Source: Oscillospiraceae bacterium
GTDB lineage: Bacteria > Bacillota > Clostridia > Oscillospirales > Ruminococcaceae
Length of the DNA: 64,000 bases
Reading direction: 5' to 3'
NCBI GenBank assembly: GCA_009783695.1
Contig: WRCY01000003.1
Coordinates: forward strand, 27,512 to 91,511
The notes under the pieces were generated by a model. It was not told the origin of the DNA. It saw only the letters and a list, made by a program, of their open reading frames with translations, and searched no databases. The position numbers and the translations under genes are program-made. This document shows, in pieces, positions 50,820-59,778 of this stretch. Numbering within the stretch: position 1 is the first letter of the stretch; every line of letters starts with the position of its first letter.

Positions 50820-52388
50820 CTAATAATTATCCGGTAAATCATTTTCGAGCAGAATTATTTTCTTTTTATCAGTTTCAATCGAATAAACAAATTTAAGTCC
50901 TTCGCCTAATGTTTTAAAGATGTTGATTTTATCATCGGGGAAGCCGCTTTCACGCAGTCCCGCTTTTATCGGCACGCTCTGCTTTTCGCCGATGAGCACT
51001 GCATAATCGCAGCAGTCTGCAGCATGGGCGCCGAAGCTTTTATTAAGCTCATACTCCTTTTCTCCGAGCTCAATCATGCCGGGAGTCACGAGTATTTTCA
51101 AACCGGAAAATTGCTTAAGGACATCCAGCGCGCCGCTTGCGCCTACGGGATTTGAATTAAACGCGTCGTCAATGATAATATCGTCACCTTTATTAATAAT
51201 TTGCATACGGTGCGGGACGGGCTCAAGCCGCTTTACAGGAAGCACTAAATCTTTTAGTTCAATGCCGAGTCTGTGCGCGACAGCGATTGCCCCTGTTATA
51301 TTTTGTACGTTGTGCGCGCCGAGCAGCCGCGTTTCAAACCTCACGCCGCTGACGGTGAAAGAAGTGCCGCGCTCGGAAACGCTTATATCACAGGCGCAGT
51401 AGTCCTTGTTTCCCGCGATTAAACCGTAGCGGATTATATTCTTGTCAATCTTGCGGCTTGCGATATGCTCGTTGTCGTAGTTGAGGAAAACCATGCCGTC
51501 GAGCTCGGAAATACAATTCACAATCTCGAACTTCTCGTTGATTATATTTTCGAGCGTTTTCATGGTTTCTAAATGCTGCGGGCCGATTGAGGTGAGCACT
51601 GAATGTTTGGGTTTGACGATTTCGCAGATTTCTTTTATGTCGCCGAGCCATTTCAGCCCCATTTCGCAGATGAAAATCTCGTGCGTTGCCTTGAGGTCGC
51701 CCCGTATGGTTTTGACCACGCCGAGCGTCGTATTGAAGCTTTCGGGGGTCATTAAGACGTTGTATTTTACGGACAATAGCTTATGAAGAAAAAACTTTGT
51801 CGAGGTCTTGCCGTAGCTGCCGGTAATGCCGATGGTGATTAAGTTTTTATGACTGTTTATAATTCTTTTCGCGTCGTTGATGTAGCGGAGGTTATTTAGT
51901 TTTTCAATGGGGGAGTTGATGATGTTGGCGATGATGGGGAGGAAAATGGAAAGCGGAAAAGGAATAAGAAAAAGCAGAGCAATAAAATCTCCCGATATAT
52001 CACTCAAAAAATAAACCAAAAATATAACTGTCAAACAAACGATGAAAGCCGTAACACACATTCTGATTACGCGCGGTGTATAAACAAGCGGTTTTTTAGC
52101 TTTTTCCCTAACTGTACCTAATAATAGTGAACCGACAAGCGAAATCAAAAACGCTCCCAAAGAACCAAATAAACTATCAAGCCCCATTGTTTCAGTATTG
52201 CGTCCCATAGACCTCATTAACCCGTAAAAACTTATCGCCGATAGCGGAATAAGAGAACTCCAATAAATCCACTTTATTTTTTGTCTGAACCATTTAAATT
52301 GACCTGCCGCTTTATACGAATTTAATTGGAACATGTGCATCGAACGTAAAAAATAAAAAAAGGCACTAACAAATATAATTAGAGTCAT
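50820..52388 (-). CDS. murF: MurF-type Mur ligase with an N-terminal membrane region
   Basis: GITGSYGKTSTKFFLHKLL P-loop, HNVQNITGAIAVAHRLG, DDAFNSNPVGASGALDVL; several N-terminal TM segments. Confidence 0.85.
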   Translation of the reverse strand: MTLIIFVSAFFYFLRSMHMFQLNSYKAAGQFKWFRQKIKWIYWSSLIPLSAISFYGLMRSMGRNTETMGLDSLFGSLGAFLISLVGSLLLGTVREKAKKPLVYTPRVIRMCVTAFIVCLTVIFLVYFLSDISGDFIALLFLIPFPLSIFLPIIANIINSPIEKLNNLRYINDAKRIINSHKNLITIGITGSYGKTSTKFFLHKLLSVKYNVLMTPESFNTTLGVVKTIRGDLKATHEIFICEMGLKWLGDIKEICEIVKPKHSVLTSIGPQHLETMKTLENIINEKFEIVNCISELDGMVFLNYDNEHIASRKIDKNIIRYGLIAGNKDYCACDISVSERGTSFTVSGVRFETRLLGAHNVQNITGAIAVAHRLGIELKDLVLPVKRLEPVPHRMQIINKGDDIIIDDAFNSNPVGASGALDVLKQFSGLKILVTPGMIELGEKEYELNKSFGAHAADCCDYAVLIGEKQSVPIKAGLRESGFPDDKINIFKTLGEGLKFVYSIETDKKKIILLENDLPDNY

Positions 52389-53224
52389 TATTTCCCGTCC
52401 CCCAAATAAGAATCCAAAATCCGTCCGAACTGCTCCGACCGGTCGAAAAAGGCATAATGACCTGCGTTTTTTATTACTGCAAGCCCCGCATTAGGCATTT
52501 TCGCTTCCATGAGCTTACCGTCGGACAGCGGCGCAGAGTCGTCGTTCTCGCCCCAAATAAGCAACACTTCGCGGTTGACTCCCGGCAGCAGCGGCGTCAA
52601 ATCTTCGTTCACGATTTTAACAAGGCACTGCCTCATAATAGGCGAAGCCGCACGATAGTCCGCAGAACCGCTTCTGCTCTGCAATTTCAACTTCAGGCGC
52701 GGGAACGGCGCGAGAAAAACCTTTCCGGTTTTATAAAAAGCCGTCTTGATTTTCTGTGAAAGGCTTTTACGGGGTTTTATGCCCGCCGCGCCGGTCATGA
52801 CGACTTTTCCGGTGACGGCGTTAAAACCGTCGGCGAGCAGCTTTATAATAATCCGGCAGCCAAGGCTGTGCCCGAAAAGCGTGATATTCTGCAGGTTTAA
52901 GCTTTTACAAAAATTCCGGATGAATTCTGCGTACTCGCCCACACCCCAGGGCTCGGGCGGCTCAGGGGTTTTTCCGAATCCCGGCATGTCGGGCGCGATT
53001 ACACGGAAGCGCGCGGAAAGGCTGTCAATCAGACTGCGGTAAGTTTCGCCGCTGCAGCCCCAGCCGTGAAGCAGCAACAGAACAGGTTTATCCCCGTCTG
53101 TATCAATAAAATTCACTGCTAACTGTCCGGTGTCAATTATCAACTGCCGCCTCCTCCAATTCTTTCCAAATAAGTATAGCATTTTTAGTATATGACTGTC
53201 AAGTAAATAAAATTGCCGAAACAC
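52388..53224 (-). CDS. alpha/beta hydrolase (start uncertain)
   Basis: LLLHGWGCSG oxyanion region, FGHSLGCRI nucleophile elbow, NAGHYAFFD. Confidence 0.88.
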   Translation of the reverse strand: MFRQFYLLDSHILKMLYLFGKNWRRRQLIIDTGQLAVNFIDTDGDKPVLLLLHGWGCSGETYRSLIDSLSARFRVIAPDMPGFGKTPEPPEPWGVGEYAEFIRNFCKSLNLQNITLFGHSLGCRIIIKLLADGFNAVTGKVVMTGAAGIKPRKSLSQKIKTAFYKTGKVFLAPFPRLKLKLQSRSGSADYRAASPIMRQCLVKIVNEDLTPLLPGVNREVLLIWGENDDSAPLSDGKLMEAKMPNAGLAVIKNAGHYAFFDRSEQFGRILDSYLGDGK

Positions 53225-53427
53225 TTGCTATTATAAGAAAAATTTGCTATAATAAAAATATCAATGCAAGCGTTTCACACTTACCGCCGCAATCGCAGCA
53301 GATGATTGAAATTATGTTATAATAGCCTCACCCGTTACCGAAAATAAATTTTTGAACGGGTTCCGAGAACATTGAAACATAACTGCGGTAATGTTATAAT
53401 AAAAACTAATATTTCACGGAGGTTTAT

Positions 53428-53844
53428 ATGGGAGTATTTGCTTCGGAAAAGAAGTCGGTTTTACTCGTTCATAACCTTTCAGAGAAGCTGCTGCTGCTCA
53501 AGGATACGCTGTCTGACTTTGTGCGGGTGTACGCGGTAAAGTCGGGAAAGGCGGCTATGCGCTCGCTTAAAATGGTTCAGGGTATAAACTTGATTATGCT
53601 GGACCTGGATATACAGGACATGACCGGATACGAATTCTTGGATTTTTTGAAGAATTCGGGCGAATACAGGGACATTCGGGTCGCAGTGCTTACATCAAGC
53701 CCGCAGCAGGAAATAGAGAAAAAGCTCAAAAGCTACAGTAATGTGACAGGGCTCATAGATACGTCGAGCGAAGCACGCGAAATCCGCGAGATGACCGGCG
53801 AGTTCCTCGGGATTCAAGCTTCGTCGATAGAAAAAGGTATTTAA
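53428..53844 (+). CDS. response-regulator receiver-like protein, degenerate acidic pocket
   Basis: Receiver layout LIMLDLDIQDMTGYEFLDFL and VAVLTSS; N-terminal DD pair replaced by HN (VLLVHNLSE). Confidence 0.75.
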   Translation: MGVFASEKKSVLLVHNLSEKLLLLKDTLSDFVRVYAVKSGKAAMRSLKMVQGINLIMLDLDIQDMTGYEFLDFLKNSGEYRDIRVAVLTSSPQQEIEKKLKSYSNVTGLIDTSSEAREIREMTGEFLGIQASSIEKGI

Positions 53845-53850
53845 GAACAA

Positions 53851-54119
53851 GTTGTGAAGAAAGGACTTAATGAGAACAAGTTTAAGAATAAAATAAAACT
53901 GAATCGGGGAAAACGTTGTTTTTATTCCGCTTTTGTGAAGAAAGGACTTAATGAGAACAAGTTCAAGAATAAAATAAAACTGAATCGGGGAAAACGCTGT
54001 TTTTATTCCGCTTTTGTGAATAAAGGACTTAATGAGAACAAGTTCGAAAATAAAATAAAACTGAATCGGGGAAAACGTTGTTTTATTCCGCTTTTGTGAA
54101 GAAAGGACTTAATGAGAAT
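53851..54119 (+). repeat. tandem array of 5' leader repeats before hybrid kinase (81, 81, 80 bp periods)
   Basis: gtgaa(g/t)aaaggactta at 53854, 53935, 54016, 54096. Confidence 0.97.
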
Positions 54120-57100
54120 ATGCCAAGAGAAAAGAAACTCGGAATAACAGTTTCGGGAGTTATAAAACTTGTTGCTTTAGTCGCAGCCATAACGGTTATG
54201 ATTTACTTGGTGCTGACCGTAGCCATGCCGGAGGTTTCGGTAATCAAAGACGCCGGTATCGGCAGAGGCGTGATTAGGCTTGCAGAGCACAGGGAATTCG
54301 ATTATGAAAAAGACTTGTTCGTGCTCAGCGGCGAGTGGGAATTCTATCCCAACCAGCTGCTGTACTCCGAAGATTTTATGGATGGCAATGTAAACGCGGA
54401 CAGCATCAGGTACGTGAGTTTCCCGCATTACTGGCGCGACGACCCTGTTAACTTCCCCGACGGTACCGGATATGCGACCTACCGCATGACGGTTCAAACA
54501 GCAGCGCAAACCACCGGGGCGGGGATTTTCTCGCAGTTTCAATACGGAGCATACAGGGTTTATTTGAACGGCAACTTAATCGGTATGGGCGGTAATGTTT
54601 CAGAGAATACAGACGATTATTATTTCGCTTATAACGGCAGCACCGGCTATATTTGGTCGGGAACGCCGAATTCTTTTGAGGTTATTGTGCAGCTGCAGAG
54701 CTACGACCATGAAGACGCAGGGCTGGTGAATATGATTATCATGGGCTCGCCCGATGCAATCAGAAGCTACAGCAACTTCATAAAAGTATTCACGGGCGCC
54801 GCTACGGGCGCGGTTACGGTGCTTGCACTTTACTTTTTGATTATATTCATACGTAACAGGAATAAAAGCGAGTATATGAATTATGCCATCGTATCTTTTT
54901 GCGGGTTGTATCTTGCGCTGACCAACCTTGGTGAAAACCATGCTTACTACTGGGTTCCCGAGGTGAGCAACAGACTGCTGTATGCGTTTGAGCACGTGGC
55001 GCTTGTGCTGGGTACGTTTTTTGCGTCGATTCACGTAATAAGAAAATATATTAAATACAAATACACGGGAATCGTTTTGACAAGCTTCGTTAGTGCACAG
55101 TGCCTGCTTTTATTAATTCTGCCGCCGTATCAGGTCAGCGTGCTGCGTCCTTTTACTTACGCCACAACATTATTATTCTTGGTTTGTGCGTTTACAATCA
55201 GCATTGTTTATAACGTGAGAAGCCGGCGCAAGGGAAAAGATTATTCAATGCTTGAGAGCATGGGTCTATTGGTTTTAGTTGCCGGCGCGGTAATCAGCAT
55301 TTCTAATCCCACACTATACTTAGGCTTTGATTTATTCTGCATTTCTGTAATTATATACTGCTTTATGAAAGTTTTCGTGGTTTCGGGGCATTACCGCAGA
55401 ATAAGCGAAGATTTGTTTGAGCTCAATAAGACGCTCGAAAATCGCGTAGCTGAGCGGACTGCCGCCCTTGTTGAGATGAACAGGAAGGTGGAGGCCGCTG
55501 ATAACGTCAAGAGCGAGTTCCTCACCCGCATGAGCCGTGAAATCCGCACGCCCATGAACGCTATTGTGAGTATAAGCGAGCTGTTCGATACGCAGAATCT
55601 TAATGAAATCCAGAAGAATTATTTCTACAATATAAAAGAAACATCGCACTCTATTTTGAATTTAATCAACGATATAATGGATTTCTCGCGTATTGAAGCG
55701 GGGCGGCTGGAGCTTACGCCGGCGCATTTCAATCTCAATGCGTTTATTGAGAACATCTGCTCGACCGCAAGATATTCAGCGGGGCTCAAAGGCCTGCATT
55801 ACGAAAGCACTGTGGAAGCGAACATTCCCGAAGTGATTTACGGCGATGAGGTGCGGATGAAGCAGGTGATTGCAAATATCCTCAGCAACGCCGTCAAGTA
55901 CACCCGCGACGGAAGCGTCAAGCTGAACATTTCGACAACAGCAGAGCACGCTTCGGAAGCAGAGAAGATGCTGCTGTTTACCGTAACCGATACGGGCGAG
56001 GGCATGAGCAGGGAAGAAATCAAGAAAGTATTCGACGCGTTCATGAATCCGGAGCTCGGAAACAGGCGCGGGCTCAAAGGCACAGGGCTCGGTATGGCTA
56101 TATGCAAGAAGCTCATGGATATGCAAAACGGTGTAATCGAGTTCATCAGTGCAGAGGGCAAGGGGAGCGAGGTCAAGCTTTATTTTCCGCTGCGGCCCGG
56201 CGATGAGAACCTTGTGGAGGACGTAAATGTAAAAGAGAAGATTTACGCCAAGAACGCGAAGATTCTGATTGTCGAGGACAACACGATTAACGTTACGGTC
56301 GCACTGGATATTTTAGCGGCTCATGACATTCGCCCCGATGTCGCCAAAGACGGCTACAAAGCGCTCAGCATGATTAAGGAAAAGGAATACGATCTTGTGT
56401 TCATGGACCAGTTCCTGCCCGGTATGGACGGCATCGAAACCACGCAGAGAATCCGCGAGCTCGGCGGGAAATACCGGACGCTGCCCATAGTTGCGATGAC
56501 CTGCAACGTAGTGCACGGCGCGCGGGATATGCTGATTTTCAAAGGACTCAGCGACTATATAGCAAAGCCCGTGTGTCATAACGCGCTTAATAATATTCTT
56601 ATTCGCTGGCTTCCGCACGATAAAATAAGCTCGGCGCTCGGACGGTTTAATAAAGACGTGCGTAATGAGTTCCTCAGCGGGCTTCCCGTGGAGCTGGTTG
56701 AAATAACCGAAATCAACTGCAACGCTGCGCTCAAGAACATGGACGGAAGCGTAGAAATCTTCATGGGATTGCTGCGCAGGTTCACGGCGCAGGCAGACGA
56801 GTATGCGGAGAGCCTGAACGAGTATTTGAAAGCCGGCGACTACATGAATTACATCATAGTCGTGAACGGTGCGAAAAGCCTGCTCTACAACATCGGCGCG
56901 AAAGCGTGCGGTGATATGGCGGCGAAGCTTGAAAAAGCGGCAGCAGCTAATGACGAGGAGTTCTGCCTTGAGCAGAACGACAGGTTCTGCGAACATTTGA
57001 AGTGGCTTTCGCAGCGGGTCATGCTTGCGCTCCCGCAGCAAAACGATTCGGAATCCGCGGCAAGCAGAGGCTCTCCGGGCGGCGGCGGACTTGTGAAATT

Positions 57101-57308
57101 GGCGGGAATCATGCACGACTTGTCGTTTGATTACTCGATAGGCGACTGCGCCTCAATAGACAAGCGTATTGCCGTTTTAAAGGAATCGTCGTTCGGCAAG
57201 GAGCACAGCGAAATTATCTCTAAAATAATAAGCGAGTCGAATGCAATGGAATACGAAAGAGCCGCAGAATTATGCAAGAAGATATTAAACACACTGATGA
57301 ATGATTGA
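54120..57308 (+). CDS. hybrid sensor histidine kinase-like protein (7TM sensor, HisKA-like, HATPase, receiver, Hpt-like)
   Basis: H-box region FLTRMSREIRTPMNAI, N box NILSNAVKYT, DTGEGMS, GTGLGMAI, receiver DLVFMDQFLPGMDGIE, Hpt-like C-terminus. Confidence 0.9.
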   Translation: MPREKKLGITVSGVIKLVALVAAITVMIYLVLTVAMPEVSVIKDAGIGRGVIRLAEHREFDYEKDLFVLSGEWEFYPNQLLYSEDFMDGNVNADSIRYVSFPHYWRDDPVNFPDGTGYATYRMTVQTAAQTTGAGIFSQFQYGAYRVYLNGNLIGMGGNVSENTDDYYFAYNGSTGYIWSGTPNSFEVIVQLQSYDHEDAGLVNMIIMGSPDAIRSYSNFIKVFTGAATGAVTVLALYFLIIFIRNRNKSEYMNYAIVSFCGLYLALTNLGENHAYYWVPEVSNRLLYAFEHVALVLGTFFASIHVIRKYIKYKYTGIVLTSFVSAQCLLLLILPPYQVSVLRPFTYATTLLFLVCAFTISIVYNVRSRRKGKDYSMLESMGLLVLVAGAVISISNPTLYLGFDLFCISVIIYCFMKVFVVSGHYRRISEDLFELNKTLENRVAERTAALVEMNRKVEAADNVKSEFLTRMSREIRTPMNAIVSISELFDTQNLNEIQKNYFYNIKETSHSILNLINDIMDFSRIEAGRLELTPAHFNLNAFIENICSTARYSAGLKGLHYESTVEANIPEVIYGDEVRMKQVIANILSNAVKYTRDGSVKLNISTTAEHASEAEKMLLFTVTDTGEGMSREEIKKVFDAFMNPELGNRRGLKGTGLGMAICKKLMDMQNGVIEFISAEGKGSEVKLYFPLRPGDENLVEDVNVKEKIYAKNAKILIVEDNTINVTVALDILAAHDIRPDVAKDGYKALSMIKEKEYDLVFMDQFLPGMDGIETTQRIRELGGKYRTLPIVAMTCNVVHGARDMLIFKGLSDYIAKPVCHNALNNILIRWLPHDKISSALGRFNKDVRNEFLSGLPVELVEITEINCNAALKNMDGSVEIFMGLLRRFTAQADEYAESLNEYLKAGDYMNYIIVVNGAKSLLYNIGAKACGDMAAKLEKAAAANDEEFCLEQNDRFCEHLKWLSQRVMLALPQQNDSESAASRGSPGGGGLVKLAGIMHDLSFDYSIGDCASIDKRIAVLKESSFGKEHSEIISKIISESNAMEYERAAELCKKILNTLMND

Positions 57309-57436
57309 TATATAGTCGTTTAACTTAGAAAGCATGAAATCGTAACCTCCGCGCCTGTGGCACGGTATTCGCCCAACGGGCGAATGTAAGAAACAGCTTT
57401 GCTGTTTCTTAAGTTAAACGATTATAATAGGTTATA
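57305..57436. repeat. related element with terminal inverted repeat
   Basis: TATAGTCGTTTAACTTA ... TAAGTTAAACGATTATA with ATTCGCCCaacGGGCGAAT and AAGAAACAGCtttGCTGTTTCTT inside. Confidence 0.75.
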
Positions 57437-57488
57437 TTAAGCAAATATATTGATATACAGGGTGTTTATATTTTAGGAGTCGTTTCAT

Positions 57489-58001
57489 ATGCAAAAAATG
57501 ATTATTTCAAATATCAAAAGCGCGGAGTTTAAGAATACAAATCTCAATAAAACGTTTGAACCTGACAAACAACACAAACAATCGTTTGAATTTCAAAAAT
57601 GCAATGTAAGCAATCCATATTCTGCGGGAGAAGGAAAATTAGCCGTATCATTTTATACTCTTCAACCGGGAAAAGCGAATTATCCATACCATTATCATAT
57701 GGGAAGCGAAGAAGTTTTTTACATTATCAGAGGTCAAGGAACATTAAAAACACCGGACGGTGAAAAAGCAGTTTCGGAGGGTGATATTATCGTATGCCCT
57801 GCGAATGAAAACGGAGCGCATATGATAATTAACACTTCTGACGCTCCTCTTGTGTTTCTTGATGTGGATACGATAAGTTTGGATTCTGCAGAAGTAGTTG
57901 TATACCCCGATACTGAAAAATACATGATTAAATCGGAAAAGGGGGGGATTTTAGATACATTTAGGAAAAATACATCTGTGAATTATCTTGACGGTGAATA
58001 A
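57489..58001 (+). CDS. cupin domain protein
   Basis: YHYHMGSEEVFYIIRGQGTLKTPDGEKAVSEGDIIVCPANENGAH. Confidence 0.88.
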   Translation: MQKMIISNIKSAEFKNTNLNKTFEPDKQHKQSFEFQKCNVSNPYSAGEGKLAVSFYTLQPGKANYPYHYHMGSEEVFYIIRGQGTLKTPDGEKAVSEGDIIVCPANENGAHMIINTSDAPLVFLDVDTISLDSAEVVVYPDTEKYMIKSEKGGILDTFRKNTSVNYLDGE

Positions 58002-58080
58002 ATCTAATAATGAACATTATCTACATACCTCTATGCATAAGTCTAACAGAACAATATAATAAAACAACAGGGGGAAATTA

Positions 58081-59361
58081 GTGAAAGAAAAAACTCATAT
58101 GCACCCACACATGTATCTGCCGTATATTGTCATGATTTGTCTGAATTTCAACTTTATTATAGTTGCGTTCACAATAGACAAGCCGGCAGATGTAATCGAC
58201 GGTTTTTTCAGGATAATCACTTCGCGTTCAATTCTTGTTACGGACTATATAGCGGTTGGAGGGATTGGAGCGGCGCTGCTTAACGTTGCGCTTGTGGGCT
58301 TCATGAGCGTGTTTACGCTTATGTTCTCGGGCGTAAGGCCCAACGGCGCGTCAATCATGGCGCTGTGGGTGACCGTAGGATTCGCTTTCTTCGGCAAGAA
58401 TGTACTCAATATGCTCCCCCTTACGTTCGGCGTCTGGTTGTTTGCGAAATATAAAAGGGAGCCTTTCATTAATTACTCGCTGTCCGCGCTGCTCGTAGCG
58501 ACACTTACGCCCGTAGTCAGCGAAATCGGCTTCTTCGGAGCGTTTCACCGTCCGGTTGAAATATTGACGGGGATTCTGTTCGGCTTTTTTATCGGTTTTA
58601 TCTTTCCCGCGATTTCCGCGCATACAGTGAAGATTCACGGCGGTTATGACTTGTATAACATGGGTTTTGCGGGCGGGCTGATTGCGGTGATTTTTTCGAC
58701 GACTTTCAGAAGCTTCGGGCTTAATATAGAGGAAGCTGATTTTTGGAGCAGCGGCAATACCTTTCCTTTGGCAGTGCTGCTTTATTCTATTTCCGCCGCA
58801 ATGCTCTGCCTCGGTTTCTTTGTGGGCGGCATAAAGAATAACATCGGCGGCTATAAAAAAATAACCACCCATACGGGCCGCCTGGTTACGGACTTTTACT
58901 TTCTGCATCAGAACAGTGTATACATAAACATGGGCGTGCTCGGTATATTTGCGACGAGTGTGACGCTTGCAATCGGCGCCGAGCTCAACGGCATAAGCAT
59001 CGCCGGAATCTTCACAATCATAGGCTTCGGCTGCTTCGGCAAGCACTGGAAAAACGTGGCGCCTGTTATGGCCGGGGCGGTTATATCAGCGTTTCTTTCC
59101 GCATTTTTCAGTCACGGTGATTTTGTATCGCCGGCAAAAACTGCGGCAATACTATTCTCGACTGCTCTTGCGCCGATTGCGGGGCATTACGGTAAAGTCT
59201 GGGGAGTTGTTGCGGGCTTTCTGCACGTAAATGTCGCGATGTTCGTAGGGGAGATGAACAGCGGGCTTAACTTGTACAACAACGGTTTTGCCGCAGGGTT
59301 TGTAGCGATGTTCCTGCTGCCGTTAATCACTACATTTAAAAAAGACAAGGAAGAAGCTTGA
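58081..59361 (+). CDS. multi-pass membrane protein, resembles DUF1576 family
   Basis: Repeated hydrophobic segments and GGYDLYNMGFAGGL / SGLNLYNNGFAAGF internal repeats; family name from memory. Confidence 0.6.
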   Translation: MKEKTHMHPHMYLPYIVMICLNFNFIIVAFTIDKPADVIDGFFRIITSRSILVTDYIAVGGIGAALLNVALVGFMSVFTLMFSGVRPNGASIMALWVTVGFAFFGKNVLNMLPLTFGVWLFAKYKREPFINYSLSALLVATLTPVVSEIGFFGAFHRPVEILTGILFGFFIGFIFPAISAHTVKIHGGYDLYNMGFAGGLIAVIFSTTFRSFGLNIEEADFWSSGNTFPLAVLLYSISAAMLCLGFFVGGIKNNIGGYKKITTHTGRLVTDFYFLHQNSVYINMGVLGIFATSVTLAIGAELNGISIAGIFTIIGFGCFGKHWKNVAPVMAGAVISAFLSAFFSHGDFVSPAKTAAILFSTALAPIAGHYGKVWGVVAGFLHVNVAMFVGEMNSGLNLYNNGFAAGFVAMFLLPLITTFKKDKEEA

Positions 59362-59433
59362 ATACAAGTAAAACCAAATCAGGAAAATTTTATTTTCATT
59401 TCGCTTTTGTGAAGAAAGGACTTAAAAACAATC
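59357..59433 (+). repeat. dispersed 5' leader repeat before the 59434 CDS
   Basis: ttgaatacaagtaaaaccaaatcaggaaaattttattttcatttcgcttttgtgaagaaaggacttaa. Confidence 0.9.
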
Positions 59434-59778
59434 ATGAAGCTTAAATTTGAAAAGAAAATGAAGATGGCGAGCGATTTATTATCGTACTGTCATCTTCACA
59501 GCGCGACTGATTATCATCTTGATATAAAATTGAACGCGGACTGTACGGTTTTTATCGTAAAGGCGAGCCCGGTGGTAATTTCCGACGAGGATATGGAGAT
59601 GCTCAGAAAATGCCTCAGCGCACCCCGCCAAAAAGAGATGGAGCAGGACTACTGGGAGCTTATGGGTAATTCCGAGGAGAAATGCGAGATAACGCTGATT
59701 GGCATGATGTGCGATGATGCGGAGGTACAGCTTGACGGTGATGAACTGGTAATTAAAATAGTGCGGCTTATTGATTAG
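59434..59778 (+). CDS. hypothetical protein, 114 aa
   Basis: ORF preceded by a dispersed repeat copy; stop overlaps convergent CDS by 4 bp. Confidence 0.65.
   Translation: MKLKFEKKMKMASDLLSYCHLHSATDYHLDIKLNADCTVFIVKASPVVISDEDMEMLRKCLSAPRQKEMEQDYWELMGNSEEKCEITLIGMMCDDAEVQLDGDELVIKIVRLID

Noticed and set aside
53854-54099. 81-aa ORF with three 27-aa repeats (KKGLNENKFKNKIKLNRGKRCFYSAFV)
   Set aside because: Most simply a by-product of the tandem 81-bp leader repeat. Other copies have 79-82 bp spacing and in-frame stops, so the unit is not under coding constraint.
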